DNA from: Prochlorococcus sp. AG-670-O13
GTDB lineage: Bacteria > Cyanobacteriota > Cyanobacteriia > PCC-6307 > Cyanobiaceae
Length of the DNA: 46,604 nucleotides
Assembly (NCBI GenBank): GCA_003209055.1
Contig: QCTB01000004.1
Coordinates: forward strand, 1-46,604
Direction: 5' to 3'
Shown here: positions 9,514 through 16,585 of the stretch, piece by piece
How positions within the stretch are numbered: the first letter of the stretch is position 1
Layout of the letters: each line of letters opens with the position of its first letter
Translations under genes and position numbers: made by a program
The notes under the pieces: generated by a model
Seen by the model: the letters and a program-made list of their open reading frames with translations, nothing else
What the model was told of the DNA's origin: nothing
Database searches by the model: none

Positions 9514-10185
9514 TTGTTTATTACTGTTTGCGGGCAAAAAGGAGGAGTTGCTAAAACTTGTACAAGTATTCACCTCGCAAGTGTATGGCATTCTGAAGGC
9601 AAAAAAGTATGTATAGTCGATGCTGATAAAAATAGATCAGCATTAGCCTACTCATCCAGAGGGAACCTTAAATTCCCTGTTTTTCCAGTGAGTTCAGCTG
9701 CAAAAGCCTCCAGATCTTCCGAAATTGTTATTACTGATGGGCAAGCAAGCAGTGATACAGAAGAACTTAAACATCTTGCATACGGATCAGATTTAGTAAT
9801 TCTACCCACAACTGCAAAAGCAAGGTCTGTTGAATTAACTGTTGAATTAGCCAGTCTATTAAATACTCTAAAAGTTAATTATGCAGTTGTAATTGTAAAA
9901 GTAGATTTTAGGCAACAAAAAGCAGCCCAACAAGCTAAAGCAGCTTTAGAAAATTTTGGTTTATACGTTTTTGATACATTTATTCCTTTACTTTCAGCCT
10001 TTGATAAAGCAGAAGCATCTGGAAATGCAGTATTTGAAGCTGTAGACGATCTAGGAAGATCAGATCCTCGTCGAATGACGGGCTGGTCTGCCTACTGTTC
10101 CATTGCATCTCAAATTCCATGCCTGATTTCGAAGCACTCATCCGACACCAACAACTTAAACAGCCAAAAAACAATCAGCGCCTAA
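9514..10185 (+). CDS. ParA-family ATPase (TTG start), no ParB partner seen
   Basis: N-terminal GQKGGVAKTCTSIHLA (deviant Walker A), VCIVDADKN; translation starts at TTG in the supplied ORF. Confidence 0.85.
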   Translation: MFITVCGQKGGVAKTCTSIHLASVWHSEGKKVCIVDADKNRSALAYSSRGNLKFPVFPVSSAAKASRSSEIVITDGQASSDTEELKHLAYGSDLVILPTTAKARSVELTVELASLLNTLKVNYAVVIVKVDFRQQKAAQQAKAALENFGLYVFDTFIPLLSAFDKAEASGNAVFEAVDDLGRSDPRRMTGWSAYCSIASQIPCLISKHSSDTNNLNSQKTISA

Positions 10186-10361
10186 AAGTTGTAGAGTCAC
10201 CTGATCTCGAAAAAGAAAAAAGCGAGCATTCAGAAATAAGAAAGCCTAGCTTTTTAAGTAATTTTTTTGTAGGGTTTATAGGTTCTGTAATTGGAACTTC
10301 AACAATACTTTTCCTTTATATAAATAATTATCTACCACTGGACTTACTGAAACTTAAGTAG
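10119..10361 (+). CDS. Small membrane-anchored protein overlapping the ParA 3' end
   Basis: 80 aa; overlaps ParA by 67 nt in another frame; C-terminal TM (NFFVGFIGSVIGTSTILFLYI). Confidence 0.55.
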   Translation: MPDFEALIRHQQLKQPKNNQRLKVVESPDLEKEKSEHSEIRKPSFLSNFFVGFIGSVIGTSTILFLYINNYLPLDLLKLK

Positions 10362-10430
10362 TTAATTTGATATTGGCATCACAAAATTGATTTTATTTAG
10401 TACTAGAACAATTTAATTAGTAAGTATAAA

Positions 10431-11324
10431 CTAGTCAACGAGATTTCTAAATCTTGTAAATCGGGGTTCAAATAATAATTTAACTGTTCCAAGAGGACCA
10501 TTTCTGTGCTTGCAGGTAATTATTTCTGCAATGCCTCTATCCTCAGTTTCTGGATTATAATACTCATCTCTATAAATCATGGTAATAATATCTGAATAAA
10601 CTTCTAATGGTTCAAAGTCTCTGATATCACTTAACATTGGTCTCTTATTTTTTCTTTTCTCTACATCCTTGCTTAGTTGAGAAATAACTATAATAGGGAC
10701 ATTAAGTTCCTTTGCCATCCTTTTAAGACTCTTCGCTAATTTCAATAAATATTCTTCTCGATTCGATACATCTGAAATAGGCAAATAATCAAGTAATTGA
10801 ACATAATCAAGAATTACAAGTCCTAAACTCTTTTTTTCTGATTCCTCTTTAATCTTTTGACAGATTAATTGCATCTCTTTAATTGAACTTATTGGTTGAT
10901 CTGTTATGTGTAGGGGTAATTTGCTCAAAGAATCAATACCCTCACTCAATAAAGACCATTCATCTTGCTGTAACCTGCCCGTTCTTAATCTGCCTGATTC
11001 TATTCCTAACTCCATTGCTAAAAATCTATTAGATATTTGTTCCTTACTTATCTCAAAATGAAATAGACAAACTGGAAGATTCTGCGTTTTAGAAACATTT
11101 AAAGCCATATTCAAAGATAAAGAGGTCTTACCCATCGCAGGTCTTCCTCCCAAAACAATTATTCCACCTCTTGGCAGTCCTTGAGTCATGGCATCGTAAT
11201 CATAAAAACCTACTGGCATTCCAGATTCAGTTTTACCCAAAGCGCGATTTTCAATTTCTTCAAATTTATCACTCAATATCTCTCCAATTACTTTTGTTCG
11301 TTCAGTAATACTTTCTTCTTCCAT
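10431..11324 (-). CDS. DnaB-like helicase C-terminal (RecA-like) domain protein without N-terminal domain
   Basis: 297 aa; GIIVLGGRPAMGKTSLSLNMA Walker A, LVILDYVQLLD Walker B, PIIVISQLSKDVEKR, SDIRDF; no DnaB N-terminal domain. Confidence 0.85.
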   Translation of the reverse strand: MEEESITERTKVIGEILSDKFEEIENRALGKTESGMPVGFYDYDAMTQGLPRGGIIVLGGRPAMGKTSLSLNMALNVSKTQNLPVCLFHFEISKEQISNRFLAMELGIESGRLRTGRLQQDEWSLLSEGIDSLSKLPLHITDQPISSIKEMQLICQKIKEESEKKSLGLVILDYVQLLDYLPISDVSNREEYLLKLAKSLKRMAKELNVPIIVISQLSKDVEKRKNKRPMLSDIRDFEPLEVYSDIITMIYRDEYYNPETEDRGIAEIITCKHRNGPLGTVKLLFEPRFTRFRNLVD

Positions 11325-11403
11325 TTTTTTTTATAGGGAAACTTATATAAGCAAAATCTACAAAGAATGCAAACTAAGATTTTACAGTTAATTATTTATC
11401 CTA

Positions 11404-11556
11404 CTAACTTGTAAATAAATCTTGTATCACATATATATCTATTGCTTTAGGATACTTTTGTTGAAAAAATTTTATTGCATTACTTGGAGAAATAGCGTAA
11501 AGATTAATCTTTATCCTATATTCATTAACCAAAACTTAAATTAGATAATTTTTCAC
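11404..11556 (-). pseudogene. Degenerate copy of the small ORF at 16181-16336
   Basis: GTG-initiated frame VKNYLI*VLVNEYRIKINLYAISPSNAIKFFQQKYPKAIDIYVIQDLFTS*; in-frame TAA at codon 7; clearly homologous to VKNYLISGLVDEYRIKINLFAISPNHAIKVFQQKYPKAEDIFVIQNLSRKK. Confidence 0.7.
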
Positions 11557-11661
11557 GTTATAAAGTAAAGATTTCGTAATTTCAATCCAAATTTTGAAAT
11601 TTTACTTTTTAGAATCAGATCTTGATAGTTGTTATGAAAGTAGATCGTTATGTTGGAATTA

Positions 11662-11697
11662 ATAGTTATGAAAGTTAAATCCTATAATCATAACTAT
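11662..11697. promoter_or_regulatory. 10-bp perfect inverted repeat upstream of the YGNTTYGP gene pair
   Basis: ATAGTTATGA (11662-11671) / TCATAACTAT (11688-11697); also direct repeats GTTATGAAAGT at 11631-11641 and 11665-11675. Confidence 0.4.
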
Positions 11698-11845
11698 CTG
11701 TGATAAATGTAATAATTTACTTAAACATAATTTTGGGCAAATTATCAGTAGTAAAAGCTGATTAGATCTTAAAATTAATTTTTTTTAACTTTTATTGTCA
11801 AAAGAAAATTTTAGAGTATTATTTTTGGTAAATAATAATAATTTT

Positions 11846-12205
11846 ATGAAATTAGGCCCAATAAATTTAAATAATAGTTTAATTTCCCCATTAAAATTAA
11901 CGGGTACTTTTGCGGCAGCATCAATAACTTTTGGAATTATCCCTGTAGATGCTAATACTTGGAGCACTTACGGAAATACAACTTATGGTCCAAATGGTTC
12001 ATATAGCACTTACGGAAATACAACTTATGGTCCAAGTGGTTCATATAGCACTTACGGAAATACAACTTATGGTCCAAGCGGTTCATATAGCACTTACGGA
12101 AATACAACATATGGTCCAAGCGGTTCATATAGCACTTACGGAAACACAACTTATGGTCCAAATGGTTCAATAAGTTGTTACGGTAATACTTGTTATGGAC
12201 CTTAA
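11846..12205 (+). CDS. Secreted YGNTTYGP repeat protein, copy 1
   Basis: ATG at 11846 in the frame of ORF 11795-12205; 119 aa; signal-like N-terminus then units of about 14 aa (STYGNTTYGPSGSY), last unit SCYGNTCYGP. Confidence 0.8.
   Translation: MKLGPINLNNSLISPLKLTGTFAAASITFGIIPVDANTWSTYGNTTYGPNGSYSTYGNTTYGPSGSYSTYGNTTYGPSGSYSTYGNTTYGPSGSYSTYGNTTYGPNGSISCYGNTCYGP
11965..12203 (+). repeat. 42-bp tandem coding repeats
   Basis: Repeating agcacttacggaaatacaacttatggtccaagtggttcatat units. Confidence 0.9.
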
Positions 12206-12220
12206 AATTATTTTCTTAAT

Positions 12221-12580
12221 ATGAGATTAGGTTCAATTAATTTAACAAAAAATATAATAAGCTCTGTTCAAATTATTGGTATTTGCACAGCTGCAGGTTT
12301 AACTTTTGGAATACAACAAGTTGAAGCAAATACGTGGAAAAGCTACGGAAATACAACATATGGTCCAAGCGGTACATATAAAACCTATGGTAATACCACC
12401 TATGGACCAACTGGTACGTGGAAGAGTTACGGAAATACAACATATGGTCCAAGCGGTACTTATAAAAGCTATGGCAATACAATGTATGGGCCAAGAGGTA
12501 CCTATAAGACCTATGGAAATACAACATATGGTCCAAGCGGTACTATGAAATGTTATGGAAACACTTGTTATGGTCCATAA
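12221..12580 (+). CDS. Secreted YGNTTYGP repeat protein, copy 2 (paralogue)
   Basis: 119 aa, same length and layout; units SYGNTTYGPSGTYK/W; last unit KCYGNTCYGP. Confidence 0.8.
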   Translation: MRLGSINLTKNIISSVQIIGICTAAGLTFGIQQVEANTWKSYGNTTYGPSGTYKTYGNTTYGPTGTWKSYGNTTYGPSGTYKSYGNTMYGPRGTYKTYGNTTYGPSGTMKCYGNTCYGP

Positions 12581-12594
12581 ACTAATTTATTAAA

Positions 12595-13305
12595 TTGATA
12601 ATAGATATAGGTTGGTGCATTGCTGAGGAATTATCTTCCTCTATCTTTTTTGAACCTCAATCCTCTCAAATTAATTTTAAAAAAAAATCATCTAACGTAA
12701 AATCTGAAGGGGTAGTTAGATGTCCTGCTGTTCACAATTTAACTCTAAATAGAATTTTTAATATTAGATCTCCATATACTATAAAACTAAAAGCAATAGA
12801 GACTAGTGAACACAAAATTGATATTCGAGGAGTATATCCAGATACTGAAGTAGATGCATCAATTTTGCCATCTATTATAAGTATTGAACCAAGAGAATTA
12901 TGGATAGATAAAAATATACCAATCCTACAATTCAAAATGCCCTATGTTTTTTTCTCAGATATCCCAGTTTGGATTAACCAACTTGAAGCACCGTCTCAAA
13001 AAATAATTAAATCTTGGAGTTTGATACAAGGAAGATTTGACATTTACTCTTGGCAAAGATCTCTAAATTTCGCCACACAATGGTTTGATATTAAAAAAGA
13101 TTTTTATATTAAAAGAGGAGATCCTATCTTCCAAATATTTTTTGATACGACAGAAGCTTCTAACGAATTCAAATTAAAAAAAGTCATCTTAGATGAAAAA
13201 ATTAAAAGAAGAATTGCAAGTTGCGAAGGAGTTACTAAATTGATAAAAAATACAGGACAATTAATATCATCTAATAGAGACCCTAATCTGAAATTATTAC
13301 AATGA
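12595..13305 (+). CDS. Conserved hypothetical protein, possibly DUF6065-like (TTG start uncertain)
   Basis: 236-aa ORF, no ATG near the start; '...ERGDP'-like motif IKRGDPIFQIFF. Confidence 0.6.
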   Translation: MIIDIGWCIAEELSSSIFFEPQSSQINFKKKSSNVKSEGVVRCPAVHNLTLNRIFNIRSPYTIKLKAIETSEHKIDIRGVYPDTEVDASILPSIISIEPRELWIDKNIPILQFKMPYVFFSDIPVWINQLEAPSQKIIKSWSLIQGRFDIYSWQRSLNFATQWFDIKKDFYIKRGDPIFQIFFDTTEASNEFKLKKVILDEKIKRRIASCEGVTKLIKNTGQLISSNRDPNLKLLQ

Positions 13306-13631
13306 TGGATCAAAGAAAAACTGTATATGGGAACCAAGGACAATTAGTGCCAGATTTTTATATACATAGCATTAGTAGAGCATATATTGAAGATGAAAAT
13401 CTTATGCTTATTTTAGCTACAGCGGTAGGTATAGAAACATCAACAGAAAAATATGCAAATGAAATAGCTAGGATTATTATCCCCTTATCAAAGGTTATTG
13501 AGATTAATAAATCTATATCTGATGCCACTGCATACGCAATACAGAATAAAAATATCAAAACACAAAATACTTCTGAAGATCCTAATAATGAACCTAAATA
13601 TAATCTTGGTGAATCATTAGGTTTATTTTAG
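13302..13631 (+). CDS. Hypothetical protein translationally coupled to the upstream gene
   Basis: ATGA overlap (13302-13305) with the preceding stop codon; 109 aa. Confidence 0.65.
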   Translation: MMDQRKTVYGNQGQLVPDFYIHSISRAYIEDENLMLILATAVGIETSTEKYANEIARIIIPLSKVIEINKSISDATAYAIQNKNIKTQNTSEDPNNEPKYNLGESLGLF

Positions 13632-13771
13632 TTTGAATACAAAAATGAAAATCTTAGATGTAATGAAGACATTTGGATTATCCACATCCTTTCATATCAA
13701 TTCATATAAAAGATTAAAGTAGTAATTTCTTAAATCCCCCTCCGATTAACTGCTACATTTATTTGTTTTTA

Positions 13772-14182
13772 TTATTCTTGTAAATTTGCATTAGAAGGTT
13801 TGCACATTAAATAAATAAAATATATTGAACCTAAGATTGGAAGAATTTGAATAAAAATCCATTTCCAATTCTTCGAAATATCATTTAATCTTCTAATTGA
13901 AATTGATAAACCAACTAGAATATTTCCCAGGATATAAAATAAAGAAACAATCGATATTATTTGACTTATAACGGCAAATATTGTGCTAAGAAGAGAAAAA
14001 CCAAAAACTATAGGGTCATTAGTAAGGAAAGCGTACTGAAAATTAAAAAGCAAATTTTGAATAACATTCAATGTTATAAATAAAATTAAACTTGCTAATT
14101 CATAAAACCAAAAATCTTTTCTTGATGTTTTCCCTTTAAAGGCAAAAGCATTTTTCCATGCTAATGCAAAGGATTTAATCAT
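13772..14182 (-). CDS. DUF805 family membrane protein
   Basis: ALAWKNAFAFKGKTSRKDFWFYELASLI and ISIRRLNDISKNWKWIFI: typical DUF805 (GR.SRxxFW; RRLHD) pattern, several TMs. Confidence 0.88.
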   Translation of the reverse strand: MIKSFALAWKNAFAFKGKTSRKDFWFYELASLILFITLNVIQNLLFNFQYAFLTNDPIVFGFSLLSTIFAVISQIISIVSLFYILGNILVGLSISIRRLNDISKNWKWIFIQILPILGSIYFIYLMCKPSNANLQE

Positions 14183-14342
14183 GAATTTATAGTTATTAAA
14201 AATATTATATTTTAGATATTCAGTAAAATAATATTAAATAGTGATTTTTGGGTCAATTTAAATACTATGACTCCACTATTTTTCTAGGAGTATTTTATAA
14301 ATAAATTAATAGCTTGATTCATTACAGCGCATAAGTTCTTAT

Positions 14343-14378
14343 TTAGGTTGTATACTCGCTATTGGTTTCCACGTACCT
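14343..14378 (-). repeat. argJ 3'-end copy A2 (att-like)
   Basis: Minus strand AGG TAC GTG GAA ACC AAT AGC GAG TAT ACA ACC TAA = RYVETNSEYTT* versus ArgJ KYVEINSEYTT*. Confidence 0.8.
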
Positions 14379-14419
14379 TAAAAACTATTGCTATCACTAG
14401 GTTTATGTCTCCAAAACTG

Positions 14420-14441
14420 GTGTTATACTAGTGTTATAAAG
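14420..14441 (+). repeat. 11-bp tandem direct repeat pair
   Basis: GTGTTATACTA-GTGTTATAAAG. Confidence 0.75.
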
Positions 14442-14481
14442 GAATTTCAACACTATCAAACCTATTGGTATCACTTAACTA

Positions 14482-14503
14482 GTGTTAGAAAAGTGCTATG
14501 AGG
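14482..14503 (+). repeat. 11-bp tandem direct repeat pair
   Basis: GTGTTAGAAAA-GTGCTATGAGG. Confidence 0.6.
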
Positions 14504-14608
14504 ATGTTAGTAGTAAGTATTAATTAGGCAGCAAGATTGGTATATTTTTTTTAAAGGTTGTAAGATTTATTAAATTCTAAATTTAAATATTATAAAATTA
14601 CGATTTTA

Positions 14609-14986
14609 ATGCATAATTTTTATTTCCCTAAATTATTTAACAAACCATTTTTCTTAGTTCCTTTTACATTCTTTTTGAATCATTCTGCCTTTGCTATTGA
14701 CTATAGTTGCATAGTTTCGACATATGATGATAAATCCGTGAATATGCAAATTTCTTCTGAAGGTTCTAAATATAAAGTTTATGTTGGCAAAACTTTTATG
14801 GGAAATTTTAAATTAATAGAAAATAATAGTAGTTTTCTTCATATTTTTAATTCATGGGAAACATTAGAGTCATCAATGCATATAGGAATTGATAAAAAAA
14901 CAAATTATTTAATATCTAATCTGATGGATTTTAAAAAAGAAAGATCATCTACACGAGCGATTGGTTTCTGTAAAGAAGAGTATTAA
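14609..14986 (+). CDS. Small secreted hypothetical protein (argJ-array cassette gene)
   Basis: 125 aa, hydrophobic signal-like N-terminus FFLVPFTFFLNHSAFAID; lies between argJ-end copies A2 and A1. Confidence 0.65.
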   Translation: MHNFYFPKLFNKPFFLVPFTFFLNHSAFAIDYSCIVSTYDDKSVNMQISSEGSKYKVYVGKTFMGNFKLIENNSSFLHIFNSWETLESSMHIGIDKKTNYLISNLMDFKKERSSTRAIGFCKEEY

Positions 14987-15002
14987 AATCATTAATAATT
15001 TG

Positions 15003-15024
15003 GTGTTATTTTAGTGTTACATTC
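15003..15024 (+). repeat. 11-bp tandem direct repeat pair
   Basis: GTGTTATTTTA-GTGTTACATTC. Confidence 0.7.
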
Positions 15025-15069
15025 AAAAATTAGTTTCTTATAATCAACTGCTATAAAAAGCATCTGAGT

Positions 15070-15102
15070 TTATGTCGTATATTCGCTATTAATTTCTCCA
15101 TA
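15070..15102 (-). repeat. argJ 3'-end copy A1 (att-like)
   Basis: Minus strand TAT GGA GAA ATT AAT AGC GAA TAT ACG ACA TAA = YGEINSEYTT*. Confidence 0.8.
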
Positions 15103-15146
15103 GGGGTATAAATCAAGTTATAACTGTGATCTCAAGGATTTAATTA

Positions 15147-15168
15147 GTTTCATATTGGTGTCATAAAT
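15147..15168 (+). repeat. 11-bp tandem direct repeat pair
   Basis: GTTTCATATTG-GTGTCATAAAT. Confidence 0.6.
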
Positions 15169-15207
15169 CTTTTTAAGGTCTTCAAAAGTATTGCTATCAC
15201 TAAACTA

Positions 15208-15229
15208 GTGTCATATTGGTGTCATAAGT
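15208..15229 (+). repeat. 11-bp tandem direct repeat pair
   Basis: GTGTCATATTG-GTGTCATAAGT. Confidence 0.7.
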
Positions 15230-15268
15230 AGACTAATAAATATAGACTGCTATTGCTAGAAAACTGTT

Positions 15269-15553
15269 TTAACAAGAATACTTTGTTGAGCATTCAAATG
15301 TTTTAAATACTCTTGGAAAAAATATATCAGTATCAGCATCAACTTTTCCAGTAACCCCAACCGACCCATCTATCCCAACAGATCCATTTATACTTGCTTC
15401 AGTTGCTATGGCACCTTGAATATAAACAGGTCCTTTTACTCTGACTTCCTTTAATGAAGATGTTTTGAGTCTTAAAGGAAGCAAAAGTATAGAAAATGCC
15501 AACAATAGATTTGAAAGTGGGTGAGCAAATTTCAAAATTGTTTCTTTGTTCAT
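15269..15553 (-). CDS. Small membrane-anchored protein with short beta-repeat-like segment
   Basis: ATG at 15553 in the frame of ORF 15269-15640: MNKETILKFAHPLSNLLLAFSILLLPLRLKTSSLKEVRVKGPVYIQGAIATEASINGSVGIDGSVGVTGKV... Confidence 0.55.
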   Translation of the reverse strand: MNKETILKFAHPLSNLLLAFSILLLPLRLKTSSLKEVRVKGPVYIQGAIATEASINGSVGIDGSVGVTGKVDADTDIFFPRVFKTFECSTKYSC

Positions 15554-15636
15554 GAGTTTAATGAATGTTAAATAAATGTATATCAATAATCCTTTCTTGG
15601 CATGATGATTAGCAATGATGAATAACTTTACTTTTA

Positions 15637-16179
15637 TCAATCATTAATTATTTCATCGATTATTCCGTAAAAAATTGCCTCTTTAGGAGTTAGGAAGTTA
15701 TCTCCCCTACTGCTCCAGTATTTACTATCCTCTTTAATACGCTCAAGATTCTGATTAGTTTTTTCTAATAATCTTCCATAAATTTCTGCTTTTGCTCTTC
15801 TCATCGAATGTACATCCTCACTAGTAATAATTTCTTTCTTTTCTGGATAAGATATTTCGGATAAACTAATTTTTGAATGTGGATAACTAAATCGTAGTCC
15901 TTTTGTTCCTGAAGCAAGAATAAGTGTTGATAAACCACTCGCAGTGCCATTACAAATAGTATGTACTTCAGTACGGGGAGAAATGTATTGAATTGCATCT
16001 AATATCGCCAAACCATAAGATACTGAACCGCCCGGGGAATTAATAAAGAAATTGATGTGAGATTTATTATTTTTACTATCTAATTCGAGTAATTTATAGA
16101 CTATTTTATCTGCGACAGTTTCTGTTATTTCTCCATTAAGAAAAATATTACTTTCACCAGAATTATTTAACTCATCCAT
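15637..16179 (-). CDS. Divergent ClpP/ClpR-like protein, catalytic Ser and His positions not conserved
   Basis: FFINSPGGSVSYGLAILDAIQYI, HTICNGTASGLSTLILASGTKGLRF, FLTPKEAIFYGIIDEI align to ClpP; likely start MDELNN at 16179, 1 nt after the upstream small-ORF stop codon. Confidence 0.8.
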   Translation of the reverse strand: MDELNNSGESNIFLNGEITETVADKIVYKLLELDSKNNKSHINFFINSPGGSVSYGLAILDAIQYISPRTEVHTICNGTASGLSTLILASGTKGLRFSYPHSKISLSEISYPEKKEIITSEDVHSMRRAKAEIYGRLLEKTNQNLERIKEDSKYWSSRGDNFLTPKEAIFYGIIDEIIND

Positions 16180-16180
16180 A

Positions 16181-16336
16181 TTATTTCTTTCTAGATAAAT
16201 TCTGAATGACAAAAATATCTTCTGCTTTGGGATATTTTTGTTGAAAAACCTTTATTGCATGATTAGGGGAGATGGCAAACAAATTTATTTTGATTCTATA
16301 TTCATCCACTAAACCTGATATTAGATAATTTTTCAC
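16181..16336 (-). CDS. Small (51 aa) protein, GTG start, upstream of and adjacent to the ClpR-like gene
   Basis: GTG..: VKNYLISGLVDEYRIKINLFAISPNHAIKVFQQKYPKAEDIFVIQNLSRKK*; protein-level similarity to the copy at 11404-11556 supports coding. Confidence 0.65.
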   Translation of the reverse strand: MKNYLISGLVDEYRIKINLFAISPNHAIKVFQQKYPKAEDIFVIQNLSRKK

Positions 16337-16523
16337 TAACAAATAATTACTCTTAATAGAGTCATTTTATAATCTTATATTAATTAAATTTAAACTTATT
16401 TCCATTCATTGTTATCCCATATAGAGTTCTTTGTTTTTTGTTCTAAATCACTTATCTATAAAGGTCCCAGTTCTAAAAAAGATTAATTCTTATTAGAAAA
16501 AAATTATTATGTGGAAATCAAGG

Positions 16524-16545
16524 GTTATAACACTGTTATATAAAA
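16524..16545 (+). repeat. 11-bp tandem direct repeat pair (degenerate)
   Basis: GTTATAACACT-GTTATATAAAA. Confidence 0.5.
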
Positions 16546-16557
16546 TTTAAATCGCTT

Positions 16558-16582
16558 AAATCCATTGCCCTGCAATGGATTT
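16558..16582 (-). terminator. Perfect 11-bp hairpin directly after the argJ stop codon
   Basis: AAATCCATTGC CCT GCAATGGATTT, perfect inverted repeat, 3-nt loop, 3 nt beyond the argJ stop. Confidence 0.6.
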
Positions 16583-16585
16583 GAA

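Noticed and set aside
11965-12203. 42-bp repeats considered as a CRISPR array
   Set aside because: No unique spacers; the repeats are contiguous and coding.
11949-12548. Alternative-frame ORFs over the YGNTTYGP repeats (both strands)
   Set aside because: Repetitive out-of-frame translations of a 42-bp repeat; the YGNTTYGP frame has a start, signal-like leader and conserved paralogue.
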